64,000 bases of DNA from Crocinitomicaceae bacterium. Its GTDB lineage: Bacteria > Bacteroidota > Bacteroidia > Flavobacteriales_D > Crocinitomicaceae. Below, in pieces: positions 43,729 through 53,466 of this stretch (position 1 is its first letter; every line of letters starts with the position of its first letter). A program made the position numbers and the translations under genes. Below the pieces are notes generated by a model. The model ran no database searches. It had not been told where the DNA came from and worked only from the letters and a program-made list of their open reading frames with translations. The stretch lies in contig JAKVAQ010000016.1 in NCBI GenBank assembly GCA_022447665.1, positions 1 to 64,000 of the forward strand, given 5' to 3'.

Positions 43729-45789
43729 ATGAAATTAATCCATAAGCTTGCTTATACATTGCCTCTTGCAGCCGTCCTCACAGCATGCGGAGGAGGAAAT
43801 GAAGATGCAGTATCAAGTGATTCTGACTCGACAAATACAGAAGATGTTGTAATTAACGAAACCTACGAAAATGAACGAATAGCTGACCTTCAAGTGCTTA
43901 GCTATGAGATAAATGGTTTTGATCGTTTAAGCCTAGACCAGAAGAAACTTGTTTATTACCTATATGAAGCTGGGTTATCGGGTCGGGATATGATTTGGGA
44001 TCAAAACTACAGACATAACCTTGCCATAAGGAATACTTTAGAAGAAATTGTTTCAAACTATAAAGGAGATAAAGAATCTGAAGATTGGTCAAATTTCATG
44101 GAATATACTGGAAGAATTTGGTTCTCTAACGGAATACATCATCACTACTCCATGGACAAGTTTATTCCTAAGTTTTCAAGAGATTATTTTGAGACTTTGC
44201 TAGCTGAATCTAACACTAGCTTGGATGCTGGTATTGTGGACGCAATGTTCGATCCTGAAATAGATGCAAAAAGAGTAAGCTTAGATCCGGACAAAGATTT
44301 AATGCTAGCTAGCGCAACTAATTTCTATTCTCCAGACATTACCGAAGAGGATGTTGACAATTTCTACGCAGAGCGCATGTCGAATGCAGGAGATCATCCG
44401 GTAGAATTTGGATTAAACTCAAAACTGGTTAAAGATGCTGAAGGTAATGTTACTGAAGAAGTTTGGAAAGTAGGCGGAATGTATAATGATGCAATAGTTG
44501 AAGTTGTGGCTTGGCTTAAGAAAGCCCAAGAAGTTGCTGAAAACGATGCACAAGGCAAAGCTCTTGGATTATTAATCGAATATTATGAAACTGGAGATCT
44601 TCAAAAATGGGTTGATTACAATATCGCGTGGACCGAAGCCACGGAGGGAGACATCGATTATATTCAGGGATTTGTAGAAGTATATGGAGACCCAAAAGGA
44701 ATGAGAGGTTCGTATGAGTCAATTATTCAAATTAAAGACTTTGAAGCTTCAGAAACAATGGCAGTTTTAGCTGATAATGTGCAATGGTTTGAAGACAACT
44801 CATCTATAATGGACGAGCACAAAAAGAAAGACGTTGTTGGTGTATCTTACAAAGTGGTTAATGTTGCAGGAGAGTCAGGTGACGCCTCCCCTGCTACACC
44901 TATTGGCGTGAATTTACCAAACAACAACTGGATTAGAGCTGAACACGGATCGAAATCCGTTAGTCTTGGAAATATTGTTCAAGCCTACAATAATGTTGGA
45001 GGGGCAGGTTTAACACAAGAATTTGCTCACGACCAAGAAGAGATAGATAGACATGAGGCTCATGGTGTTTTAGCTTCTAAGCTTCATACAGCAATGCATG
45101 AGGTAATTGGACATGCCTCTGGACAAATTAACAAAGGCATTGGTACACCAAAAGAAACATTAAAAAATTATGCCTCAACCTTAGAAGAAGCGAGAGCTGA
45201 CCTTGTTGCTCTCTACTATTTATTGGATGAGAAATTAATAGAGCTAGGTTTAATGGAATCTCTTGAAGTAGGTAAAGCCGAATACGATGGATACATAAGA
45301 AATGGCTTAATGGTTCAAATGAGAAGACTAGAGCCACGTGCTGAAATTGAAGAAGCACATATGAGAAATCGACAACTTGTTGCTGCTTGGGCTTTTGAAA
45401 GAGGTGCGACTGAGAACGTTATTGAAAAAGTGGATAGAGATGGTAAATACTATTTCAACATTAATGATTATGAAGCGCTTCGCGTGATTTTTGGTGAATT
45501 ACTTAGAGAAATCCAACGCATTAAATCAGAAGGTGACTACAAGGCCGGGAGAGATTTAGTAGAAAACTACGGAGTAAAAGTTGATCAAGAAATTCATGCG
45601 CAAGTGCTTGAAAGAAGCGAGAAACTGAACATTGCACCGTATAATGGATTTGTGAATCCTATATTAATTCCAATTTATGATGAAGCTGGAGAAATTACGG
45701 ACATCAAGATTTCTCAACCAAAATCTTTCGAAGAACAAATGCTGAATTATGCTGATAAGTATGGGTTTTTGGCGAAAAAATTGAGATAA
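43729..45789 (+). CDS. Dipeptidyl-peptidase III (M49) lipoprotein
   Basis: A 686-residue zinc peptidase with lipoprotein signal (lipobox LTAC at about 16-19), so it is probably attached to a membrane outside the cytoplasm. The M49 zinc site is HEVIGHASGQ, with the second-ligand helix STLEEARADLVALYYL. DPP III removes dipeptides from the N-terminus of short peptides. A negatively charged Asp/Glu-rich linker follows the lipobox. It stands alone and ends in a terminator that faces the AAC(3)-like gene. Confidence 0.93.
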   Translation: MKLIHKLAYTLPLAAVLTACGGGNEDAVSSDSDSTNTEDVVINETYENERIADLQVLSYEINGFDRLSLDQKKLVYYLYEAGLSGRDMIWDQNYRHNLAIRNTLEEIVSNYKGDKESEDWSNFMEYTGRIWFSNGIHHHYSMDKFIPKFSRDYFETLLAESNTSLDAGIVDAMFDPEIDAKRVSLDPDKDLMLASATNFYSPDITEEDVDNFYAERMSNAGDHPVEFGLNSKLVKDAEGNVTEEVWKVGGMYNDAIVEVVAWLKKAQEVAENDAQGKALGLLIEYYETGDLQKWVDYNIAWTEATEGDIDYIQGFVEVYGDPKGMRGSYESIIQIKDFEASETMAVLADNVQWFEDNSSIMDEHKKKDVVGVSYKVVNVAGESGDASPATPIGVNLPNNNWIRAEHGSKSVSLGNIVQAYNNVGGAGLTQEFAHDQEEIDRHEAHGVLASKLHTAMHEVIGHASGQINKGIGTPKETLKNYASTLEEARADLVALYYLLDEKLIELGLMESLEVGKAEYDGYIRNGLMVQMRRLEPRAEIEEAHMRNRQLVAAWAFERGATENVIEKVDRDGKYYFNINDYEALRVIFGELLREIQRIKSEGDYKAGRDLVENYGVKVDQEIHAQVLERSEKLNIAPYNGFVNPILIPIYDEAGEITDIKISQPKSFEEQMLNYADKYGFLAKKLR

Positions 45790-45810
45790 TAAGAACTAAA
45801 ATCCAACGAT

Positions 45811-45840
45811 AAGGCCTTCTAAAATAGAGGGCCTTTTTTA
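45811..45840 (+). terminator. Rho-independent terminator after the DPP III gene
   Basis: A 10-bp stem with one G-T pair (45811-45820 with 45826-45835) followed by T-rich sequence. It overlaps the stop region of the convergent AAC(3)-like gene. Confidence 0.75.
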
Positions 45841-46731
45841 TTCACTGCCCTTAGGTGTATACATGGTCACCCCTTTTTCTTTATAGAGCTTAACCATTGT
45901 GTCGAAGAAACCTTTAGCTTCGAAAACTAAAGTAGGCGCCTCACCTATTTTACCTCGTGTTAAAATCCCTACCTGTTCGAATAAAGGAATTAATTGATCG
46001 CACTTTCGTTTTTTAGAAAATTCTGGGTTATGCGCTTTGGTTTTAACCAAATGTTTAACTCCATTTTCATCAATAACTTCAACTTCAAAGATTTCATTTG
46101 CGTAAATAGGAAACTTAAAATCCAATGCGTCTTCCAAGGTATGCAAGTTCGTGCCTGCATTATCTAGCGTTACTCCTATGTATACAAGTTTTCCGTTTTT
46201 ATCAGAAACTCGCTTAAATGGACTTTTTTCAGTATAGGGAGTCAGTTCTCCAAAATGACCTTCTACAAACCATTGAGCATTTTTACCCCATGCCGCAACC
46301 GGTTCAGTTGGATGAACGCTTCTAACAACATTTTCAGAGGTCCTAAAAACTTCTGTTATTTTACCTGTTTTACTCGGTGTATTTATCACATCGAAAACTG
46401 GGTTTTTCTTTATAAAATCATATTGATATTCGGCATTAGGGGATGTTGGCATTAAAATAGTCCCCTCATCGCCTACAAGATTTTGAAGTGCTCTTATCAA
46501 AGTCTTTGGACCATTCTCAATATACCCTATTTTACTGAGTGAAGAATGCACAAGTATCACATCCCCACTTCTTATACCTAGTGACTTAAAATCGTTTATT
46601 AAATCTTGAATACTCAGTGCTTTTCCAGAAGTCTTCTGCTTTTCAAGTGCCTCTCTCCTATTATTTTTCTTTCGATTTCTATTCCACTCTAATAGGAATG
46701 CCGGTGTAATACTTCTTAGAAAATCTCTCAT
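45838..46731 (-). CDS. AAC(3)/YokD-family N-acetyltransferase
   Basis: A 297-residue protein. Family marks are GDVILVHSSLSKIGYIENGP, DEGTILMPTSPNAEY, SVHPTEPVAAWG and YIGVTLDNAGTNLHTLED. Members of this fold transfer acetyl from acetyl-CoA to an amine; some inactivate aminoglycosides, many modify other substrates. Nothing here marks it as resistance, and the basic N-terminal extension (WNRNRKKNNRREALEK) is unusual. It overlaps the TonB-like gene by one base and is third in a three-gene run. Confidence 0.82.
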   Translation of the reverse strand: MRDFLRSITPAFLLEWNRNRKKNNRREALEKQKTSGKALSIQDLINDFKSLGIRSGDVILVHSSLSKIGYIENGPKTLIRALQNLVGDEGTILMPTSPNAEYQYDFIKKNPVFDVINTPSKTGKITEVFRTSENVVRSVHPTEPVAAWGKNAQWFVEGHFGELTPYTEKSPFKRVSDKNGKLVYIGVTLDNAGTNLHTLEDALDFKFPIYANEIFEVEVIDENGVKHLVKTKAHNPEFSKKRKCDQLIPLFEQVGILTRGKIGEAPTLVFEAKGFFDTMVKLYKEKGVTMYTPKGSE

Positions 46732-47495
46732 TACTGCCCTAAAAATTCATAGGTTATTGTTCCATCTTGCATTGAAGCAGCACTATTATCTAAGTTAAAA
46801 CGAGATTTCTTCGCATACTTTTCGGCCATCTCTATCATACAATCGGTAGCCGATTTAGAGCTGGTGGAATTGTAACTAGTAGATTTGACTGTACCGTTTC
46901 TATCTACCTTAATATTTATCACTACCAAACCAGCCCCTTTGCATAGATATCCTGGTGCAGGTAAGCTAAACTCCTTTCGATTGGGTAAGTTATACCTCAC
47001 TATTGCACGTCCTGCAAAAGCTTTATCACTCGTATTTGTATTGCTTTGGTTATTCTGGTTCGTGTTATTATTAATATTGGGTTCTTCCTCTTCGTCATCA
47101 GGATCCTGAACATCACCACCAGAAGGCTCTTGCCCTTCATGTCTAGATGCCCAGTAATCTTTATACTCTTGTTCAAGTTCTTCAACGGATTTATTTACGC
47201 TTTCATCAATATTGTTTCTGCTAAATTCTTCAAATGACATTTCTCTCTCGTCGTTTTCATCAGTCGCTGTATTTGTTATTTCCTGATTAGAGAGCTGTTG
47301 ATCTTTCATATCAAGCATTTCCATCATTTCTGGATCAACTATAATATCTTCTAAGGGCATAGCGATTTCAATATCGGGATCTGGCTGTTTGTAAGGCCGC
47401 TTCAAAGTAGAGAAATTCGTATACGCAAATACGGCAACATGAAACAGTAGGGTTCCAATAATGGCAAATTTGTATTTCTCTATAAAATCTAGCAT
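46731..47495 (-). CDS. TonB-like energy-transducer protein
   Basis: A 254-residue protein with one N-terminal membrane helix (FAIIGTLLFHVAVFAY), an acidic, Asn-rich and low-complexity periplasmic linker (about 40-160), and a C-terminal TonB-type domain. That domain has GYLCKGAGLVVINIKVDRNG and YNSTSSKSATDCMIEM, with two Cys. It could couple proton-motive force to outer-membrane transporters; the ExbBD genes are not in this window. It starts 12 bases after the WG-repeat gene ends and overlaps the AAC(3)-like gene. Confidence 0.78.
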   Translation of the reverse strand: MLDFIEKYKFAIIGTLLFHVAVFAYTNFSTLKRPYKQPDPDIEIAMPLEDIIVDPEMMEMLDMKDQQLSNQEITNTATDENDEREMSFEEFSRNNIDESVNKSVEELEQEYKDYWASRHEGQEPSGGDVQDPDDEEEEPNINNNTNQNNQSNTNTSDKAFAGRAIVRYNLPNRKEFSLPAPGYLCKGAGLVVINIKVDRNGTVKSTSYNSTSSKSATDCMIEMAEKYAKKSRFNLDNSAASMQDGTITYEFLGQ

Positions 47496-47507
47496 TAGCG
47501 CCTAGTC

Positions 47508-49625
47508 CTAATAGTTTATGAAGTTCAAGGTACGTAAGTTGTAATAATACAACATATTATCTTTTTCTACTTCTACAACCGCAGAGTCAATTGGTTCTAA
47601 TGAAATAAAGTTAAACGGCAATAAAGTGTCTCCATCAACTTCTAATATCCCAAACAAACCTCTACTCTCTGCTAAAACTAGCGTATCGTTGACCATTTTT
47701 AAACTCTCGAAATAAGGTTCAATTAAGTATTCTCCTTTTTTATTGATTAACCCTACTAAGGGTGATTTACCTGCTACCGCAAAGGAAGTCCCAAAACTCT
47801 CCGCCAAGGTATACTCAAAAGGAATAACTTGAGCGCCTTTTTGGTTTACGTAACCCCAGGTGTCTTTCTTTTGAACCGCAATGTAATCGGAATAAATTCC
47901 AACATTTTGTTGGGGTTTCTTGAATAATTTTTGACCGGTTTGATCAATTAGGTTATAACCTTCTTCATGCTCTACACGAGCATACCCGTTCACAAACTTT
48001 GCGATTTGTCGATACTCAGGATAAGTGTCTAACCATTCATTAAGCAAGGTGTCTCCAGAGATTGCAATATAATTGTACGTGTCGTCTGACTCAACAATCA
48101 TGTAGCCTTCTGCAGGCTGACCTATGTAGTCATAGTCAAAGGCTAAGAGCGTATCATTAAAATCGGATACTAAACCATAATACTCTCCATCATCAGCAAT
48201 GAAAACAGTGTCTGAAACCTTAATTAAGTCATCGTAAAAAAACGGGATGCTTGTCGTTCCAAAAGGATCAATTAGTCCATACCTGTCTTGATAAGCGACA
48301 ATAGCCTTTCCATTTTCAAAATCATAAGCTTCAGAATAAGTCGGTTGCAGCCTCACCTTTCCTTTTGTGTCAAAGTACCCATACAATCCCTCCTGTTCAA
48401 AAAAAGCTAAATCCTCACTGAATGATCCTAAATCGTTATATACGGGTGGAATAATAAATTGCCCTGATCGGTTAATCATTCCCCAGCCACTATCAGCTTC
48501 TATCAAGGCAAAACCCCGTTCAAAAGGTAACGCATCTTCATAGATAGGGTCGATATGCCACTCCCCTTTTTTATTTATATAACCGTACAAATCATTCAAT
48601 TTTGCAGCAGAAAATCCTTCTGAAAACTCCTCAACTGATTCGTAAACGGGAATAATCTCGTAAACTCCTTCTAACTCAATAAATCCCCAAAACTCATCTT
48701 GTTTAACTGGCAATAATCGGCTGTTAATTAGTTCCTTTTCCTGCACCAGGTCTTGAATAAACGGATACTCTGGAAACTCCGATTCGAAACTTGAAACTTG
48801 CTCAACACTGTAGTCTTCAGACATATAAGAGTTATAAAGTTTTTGCCACGCATCCGGTATATTTCGGTTATTTGGATATGCTTCTATAAATAAACGGTAA
48901 GAATCTACAGTTCCTGTTTCCGTTGATATTGAGTAAATCAAATCCTCTGCATCATCCCTGTACGGACTATCAGGATGGTTTTTAATAAAAGTTAAATAAG
49001 AACTCAAAGTATTGTCTTGAGTCGTTTCAAAATAAATTTGCTTTTCGTACCCGGCATTTGCTCTTTGATAGAAAGGTGATTGAGGATATTTATTCATAAA
49101 CTCCTCGTAATCAGCAGCCGTCTTTGTTTTTGTAATTTTCAAAAAGGCTATAGAGTCTCTTTTGTACGTCGCAACAGCTATTTTATCACTCCATGGATTC
49201 CTTCGAAGAAAATCATCATAAGCGGAGATCGTTCCAATTAGCTTTGCACGTCTATATAAATCGTTTGAAATTAAGTTTCGCTGCTTCAAAATTACAAGAC
49301 TATCTACCCCATATTTCAAATATTTAGCCTTCTTTTTTGGCGTTAATGAAGAAAAGTTAGAAAAAGATTTAACTATTTTCGAATGGGCAGAATCTATATT
49401 ACTAAACGGATTATCAGACCTTTCATAAATAACACTTAAACCATAACATGAAGCTGTAGCATGTTTTTTTTCTACTTTTTCAAACAATTTTTTAGCTAAG
49501 AAGTAGTTATACACCTTTAAGGCGTCGAACCCCCTACTCAAACGAGAAGCTTTGACGCTAAAAGATAGCCCTAATAACATGTATATGACCAAAAGTATTC
49601 GCACAAGTCTAATCCATTCCACCAC
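47508..49625 (-). CDS. WG-repeat protein with N-terminal helical repeat region
   Basis: A 705-residue protein with a signal peptide or anchor (about 1-26). A helical region (about 130-290) carries TPR-like repeats with YPQSPF, HPDSPYRDDA and YPNNRNIPDA. A long C-terminal run of WG-type repeats follows (LYGYINKKGEWHIDPIYED, GWGMINRSGQFIIPPVYND, LYGYFDTKGKVRLQPTYSE). WG repeats are of unknown function and probably bind other proteins or glycans. It is first in a run with the TonB-like and AAC(3)-like genes. Confidence 0.82.
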   Translation of the reverse strand: MVEWIRLVRILLVIYMLLGLSFSVKASRLSRGFDALKVYNYFLAKKLFEKVEKKHATASCYGLSVIYERSDNPFSNIDSAHSKIVKSFSNFSSLTPKKKAKYLKYGVDSLVILKQRNLISNDLYRRAKLIGTISAYDDFLRRNPWSDKIAVATYKRDSIAFLKITKTKTAADYEEFMNKYPQSPFYQRANAGYEKQIYFETTQDNTLSSYLTFIKNHPDSPYRDDAEDLIYSISTETGTVDSYRLFIEAYPNNRNIPDAWQKLYNSYMSEDYSVEQVSSFESEFPEYPFIQDLVQEKELINSRLLPVKQDEFWGFIELEGVYEIIPVYESVEEFSEGFSAAKLNDLYGYINKKGEWHIDPIYEDALPFERGFALIEADSGWGMINRSGQFIIPPVYNDLGSFSEDLAFFEQEGLYGYFDTKGKVRLQPTYSEAYDFENGKAIVAYQDRYGLIDPFGTTSIPFFYDDLIKVSDTVFIADDGEYYGLVSDFNDTLLAFDYDYIGQPAEGYMIVESDDTYNYIAISGDTLLNEWLDTYPEYRQIAKFVNGYARVEHEEGYNLIDQTGQKLFKKPQQNVGIYSDYIAVQKKDTWGYVNQKGAQVIPFEYTLAESFGTSFAVAGKSPLVGLINKKGEYLIEPYFESLKMVNDTLVLAESRGLFGILEVDGDTLLPFNFISLEPIDSAVVEVEKDNMLYYYNLRTLNFINY

Positions 49626-49729
49626 AAAACTAAGTAATAAAAAAGGGGATTCCTCTTCTTATGAACGTAGAATCTCAATTTCAATTACACAATTTTCTCG
49701 CTTTTTCTACTAGAATTAAGTGATTAAGT

Positions 49730-49737
49730 TATTTTTG
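49730..49737 (+). promoter_or_regulatory. Putative -7 box before the LpxL-type gene
   Basis: TATTTTTG fits TAnnTTTG and ends 22 bases before the ATG at 49760. No clear -33 TTG. Confidence 0.4.
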
Positions 49738-49759
49738 CAACCTTTATTTGAAGAAGTGA

Positions 49760-50674
49760 ATGGCTAAAGTTGGCGACAGAATACTTTATTATTTGATCTT
49801 AAAACCCTGCTCTTACATGCCTCTTGGATTGATGTATGTCCTTGGTCACTTCGTTTTTTTCTTAGCGTATCGGGTTCTCCATTACAGAAGAAATGTTATT
49901 CGAAAGAATTTAAAAAATGCATTTCCAGAGAAATCTGAAACAGAATTGGCACAAATTGAAAAGTCTTTTTACAAGTATTTTGTAGATTTCCTTGTTGAAA
50001 GCGTAAAAGCCATTAGCATTTCAAAAAAGAATGTAGTTAAACGTACTACCATTAAAAATCCTGAGTTGATTGATAAGCTTCATGCTCAAAACAAAAATCT
50101 AATTGTGTTGTGCGGACACTACAGTAACTGGGAGTTCTACTCTTTAACATTACCTGAGTTGGTAAAGTATAACACGTACTCTGTATATCAGCCGCTAAAG
50201 AATAAGTTTTTTGATAAAGTCCTTTATAATTCAAGAACCAGAAATGGAATGAATTTGATCAAGACTAAGGAGACTATTCCATTCTTCAATTGTTCAGATA
50301 ATGATGAAAATAGAATGGTGATCCTTGTCAACGATCAATCTCCCGGGAATTTAAACAGAGCATATTGGAACTATTTCCTAAACCAAGAAACCGGATGGAA
50401 TTTTGGTCCAGAGAAATTGGCTAGAAAATATGACTACGCTGTTCTTTTTGGCTATGCTAGAAGAATTAAGAGAGGTCATTACGAAGTAGAATTCAGACCA
50501 ATTAGCCTTGATTCTTCTTTATTGAATGAAGGTCAAATCACGCATAAATATTCAATGATGCTCGAAGAGTTGATCAGAGAGCGACCACAGTTCTGGCTAT
50601 GGTCTCACCGACGTTGGAAACATAATAGACCAACTGAAGTTCCTTTAGTTGATAAAGAAAAAGCTATTGCTTAA
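49760..50674 (+). CDS. LpxL/HtrB-family lysophospholipid acyltransferase
   Basis: A 304-residue protein with an N-terminal membrane helix (about 14-35). The acyltransferase box NLIVLCGHYSNWEFYSL carries the conserved His, and the later segments NDQSPGNLNRAYWNYFLNQE and RPQFWLWSHRRWKH are typical of the LpxL family. It acylates lipid A precursors or related lipids at the inner membrane. It overlaps rarA by one base (TAATG), an unusual partner for a lipid gene. Confidence 0.9.
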   Translation: MAKVGDRILYYLILKPCSYMPLGLMYVLGHFVFFLAYRVLHYRRNVIRKNLKNAFPEKSETELAQIEKSFYKYFVDFLVESVKAISISKKNVVKRTTIKNPELIDKLHAQNKNLIVLCGHYSNWEFYSLTLPELVKYNTYSVYQPLKNKFFDKVLYNSRTRNGMNLIKTKETIPFFNCSDNDENRMVILVNDQSPGNLNRAYWNYFLNQETGWNFGPEKLARKYDYAVLFGYARRIKRGHYEVEFRPISLDSSLLNEGQITHKYSMMLEELIRERPQFWLWSHRRWKHNRPTEVPLVDKEKAIA

Positions 50675-51951
50675 TGAGTTCGGTGCCTCTAGCCGAACGA
50701 ATGCGTCCTAAAACACTAGACGAATACATTGGACAAGAACATATTCTTGGTCCTGAATCAGCCCTTAGAAAAGTAATCAATTCAGGCATTGTGCCTTCCA
50801 TGATACTTTGGGGTCCACCTGGTGTTGGAAAAACCACACTTGCCCAAATAATAGCCAATACTGTAAAGAGACCGTTTTATTCACTTAGCGCCATTAATTC
50901 GGGGGTAAAAGATATCCGTGAGGTTATCGACAAAGTCAAAAACGCCGGTCTTTTCGGAGGAGATAACGCAATTCTATTTATTGATGAGATTCATCGTTTT
51001 TCTAAATCCCAGCAGGACTCTTTATTGGGAGCAGTTGAACAAGGAATCATTTCTTTAATTGGAGCAACCACTGAAAACCCTAGTTTCGAGGTTATTTCTG
51101 CTTTACTTTCAAGAAGTCAGGTTTACACGTTGAGAAATCATAATAAAGAGCACCTGATAAGCCTTTTAGAACGAGCAATAAGTGAAGATGATGTCCTTAA
51201 AACTAAGAAGATTGAGCTAAAGGAAACAGAAGCTTTATTAAGAGTTTCTGGAGGAGACGCGCGTAAACTCTTAAACGCTTTAGAACTATTAGTCAATCAA
51301 TCTCCAGAGAACAACATCGTTATTACAGATGAAATGGTTCAATCCATTATACAGGAGAACCTGGCAATGTACGATAAGGATGGCGAACAGCATTATGACA
51401 TTATATCTGCCTTTATAAAATCAGTTCGTGGATCAGATCCTAATGGGGCAATCTATTGGCTAGCAAGAATGGTCGAAGGCGGTGAAGACCCGAAGTTTAT
51501 TGCTCGTAGGTTACTAATTTTGGCTAGTGAAGATATTGGTTTAGCTAACCCTAATGCAATGCTAATCGCCAACGCGACCTTCGAAACAATTGAGAAACTA
51601 GGGTGGCCTGAAGGTCGAATTCCGCTTGCACAATGCACAATATACCTAGCTACTTCTCCCAAAGGAAATGCTGCTTACAAGGCCATTGGAAAAGCTCAAA
51701 GTGTTGTCCATAAAACACGCAACCTACCAGTACCACTTCATCTAAGAAACGCTCCGACTACCCTAATGAAAGACATGGGATATGGAGAGGAATACAAATA
51801 CTCACATGACTATGACCTAAACTTCGTGCAACAGGAGTATTTACCGGACGAATTAAAAGGAACTAACTTCTATGAGGCTGGTTCTTCACCAAAAGAAAAA
51901 GATATTCAAAAAGTCATTGAAAATCTATGGGGCAATAAGTACACGAAGTAA
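50674..51951 (+). CDS. rarA: Replication-associated recombination protein A (AAA+ ATPase)
   Basis: A 425-residue AAA+ ATPase of the RarA/MgsA family. The start PLAERMRPKTLDEYIGQEHI is diagnostic, followed by Walker A GPPGVGKTT, Walker B AILFIDEIHRFSKSQQDSLL and sensor 1 GATTENPSFEV. The C-terminal part ARRLLILASEDIGLANPNA and YLATSPKGNAAYKA are also family marks. RarA acts at stalled replication forks. It overlaps the acyltransferase gene by one base, so the two are translated together. Confidence 0.96.
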   Translation: MSSVPLAERMRPKTLDEYIGQEHILGPESALRKVINSGIVPSMILWGPPGVGKTTLAQIIANTVKRPFYSLSAINSGVKDIREVIDKVKNAGLFGGDNAILFIDEIHRFSKSQQDSLLGAVEQGIISLIGATTENPSFEVISALLSRSQVYTLRNHNKEHLISLLERAISEDDVLKTKKIELKETEALLRVSGGDARKLLNALELLVNQSPENNIVITDEMVQSIIQENLAMYDKDGEQHYDIISAFIKSVRGSDPNGAIYWLARMVEGGEDPKFIARRLLILASEDIGLANPNAMLIANATFETIEKLGWPEGRIPLAQCTIYLATSPKGNAAYKAIGKAQSVVHKTRNLPVPLHLRNAPTTLMKDMGYGEEYKYSHDYDLNFVQQEYLPDELKGTNFYEAGSSPKEKDIQKVIENLWGNKYTK

Positions 51952-52031
51952 TTCAGTTTCAGCTTTAAACTTTGACTACGTGCATTTAAATCCATAAATT
52001 AAACTTGATAATCGTTTATCATATTTTATTT

Positions 52032-52853
52032 ATGCGAATTCTAGCTTTATTTTTCTTTCTAATTCCAGCGAACTCATTTCCTCAAGATTCCGAAGAGATT
52101 GGCGTTTGGGATGTAAAAAACGGGGAATTAATAGAGAATGGAAATAACCTAGATAAAATAGGATTGAGCTATTGGGGAATAGTCTCTTCCGTACTTCCTA
52201 ATTCTATTCTAGAAACCTACGTAGTATCCTTAAGATTAATTACGGACGGAAGACATGGAGATATGGGTGGTATTAATCAACTAGATGAAACGTTAAAAGT
52301 TTGGCAAATTGATCTTGACACGGCTGACATGAGGGTTACTAGCACAGACTCTATTATGGTGTTAGACTATACGCATACATTAATACATGAGTTTGGGCAT
52401 TTAATCACTCTGAATGCAAGTCAAATTGAGCTAACCAATGATCAATATGAAGATTTATCTAAAGGATATTTAACGGCTGAGGGCTATGCCACAAAAGAGA
52501 GCTATTTGTATTTATTTGTACAACAATTTTGGAGAGGTCCTTTATTTGAAGAATGGATAGAAATTGACTTTATTAAAAACGATAAAAGACGATACAAAGC
52601 ACTTTATGAGTTTTATCTTGATCATGAAGAAAAATTTCTAACGGACTACGCTGCGGAAACTCCAGAAGAAGACATCGCAGAGTCATGGACCTTTTTTGTG
52701 CTTTCAGATAAACCAACCGGAAAGCTAGAAAAACATGCTAAAGTCCGTTTCTTTTACCAGTTTCAAGAATTGGTAAATTTTAGAGAAAACATTCGTGAAA
52801 ATTTAGGATTTATTCCATTAAACTATATCGAAAATCCAGTAGATCCCTATTAG
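52032..52853 (+). CDS. Putative secreted zinc metallopeptidase
   Basis: ATG 52032 gives a signal peptide (MRILALFFFLIPANSFPQ); the longer TTG frame at 52005 is less likely. The 273-residue protein has a zinc-protease motif in THTLIHEFGHLITLN, with a likely third ligand in the later Glu/Asp-rich segment (YAAETPEEDIAESWTFFVLS). The family resembles the putative zinc-binding metallopeptidases of Bacteroidota. Substrate unknown. It ends four bases inside the PaaY-like gene 3' end. Confidence 0.75.
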   Translation: MRILALFFFLIPANSFPQDSEEIGVWDVKNGELIENGNNLDKIGLSYWGIVSSVLPNSILETYVVSLRLITDGRHGDMGGINQLDETLKVWQIDLDTADMRVTSTDSIMVLDYTHTLIHEFGHLITLNASQIELTNDQYEDLSKGYLTAEGYATKESYLYLFVQQFWRGPLFEEWIEIDFIKNDKRRYKALYEFYLDHEEKFLTDYAAETPEEDIAESWTFFVLSDKPTGKLEKHAKVRFFYQFQELVNFRENIRENLGFIPLNYIENPVDPY

Positions 52854-53449
52854 CCTTCTTTTTTTATTTCTTCCCAAGTAGCATAGTTACCAGAGGGATC
52901 TGGACGATTCGATTCTATTTCTCGTAATGGCTCAACTTCCTTCAACGTATCAAAGCATTCTTGAGGAAGTTTTTGATATAAAGCTGTGCCCATTGTCTTC
53001 CACTTGATCATGTCATCTGAAACCTGCTTCACTATTTTTGCTGGATTTCCTACCGCTAAGCTCCTTTCCGGGATTTCCATTTTTGCTGGAACGAAACACA
53101 ATGCACCAATAATACATTCTTTACCAATAGTCGCATCATCCATCAAAACGGAATTCATTCCAATAAGGCTATTCTCTCCTACATTCGCTCCGTGAACAAT
53201 TGCTCCGTGACCAATATGAGCACCTTTGCTCAGCACTATTGTCTTTCCTGGAAACATATGGATAGTACAATTCTCTTGAACATTGCACCCATCTTCAAGA
53301 ATAATTCTACCCCAATCTCCTCTGATAGCCGCACCAGGACCGATGTAACAATCCTTACCAATAATGACATCACCTGTTACGGCAGCTAAAGGGTGCACAT
53401 AGGAACTCTCGTGAATAACTGGAGTAAAACCGTTGAACTCGTATACCAT
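52850..53449 (-). CDS. Left-handed beta-helix acyltransferase/carbonic-anhydrase-like (PaaY type)
   Basis: A 199-residue hexapeptide-repeat protein. Repeats such as VIIGKDCYIGPGAAIRGDWG build the helix, and zinc-type His residues lie in IHMFPG and KGAHIGHGAIVHGANVG, as in gamma-class carbonic anhydrases and PaaY. The C-terminal tail (about 175-199) resembles PaaY. PaaY acts as a thioesterase in phenylacetate breakdown; other phenylacetate genes are not next to it. It lies 17 bases from the membrane-protein gene upstream, on the same strand. Confidence 0.82.
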   Translation of the reverse strand: MVYEFNGFTPVIHESSYVHPLAAVTGDVIIGKDCYIGPGAAIRGDWGRIILEDGCNVQENCTIHMFPGKTIVLSKGAHIGHGAIVHGANVGENSLIGMNSVLMDDATIGKECIIGALCFVPAKMEIPERSLAVGNPAKIVKQVSDDMIKWKTMGTALYQKLPQECFDTLKEVEPLREIESNRPDPSGNYATWEEIKKEG

Positions 53450-53466
53450 GGATTAAAGATACTAAG

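Noticed and set aside
45838-46731. Aminoglycoside resistance gene
   Set aside because: The fold fits AAC(3)/YokD, but there is no mobile context or other resistance gene, and many members act on other substrates.
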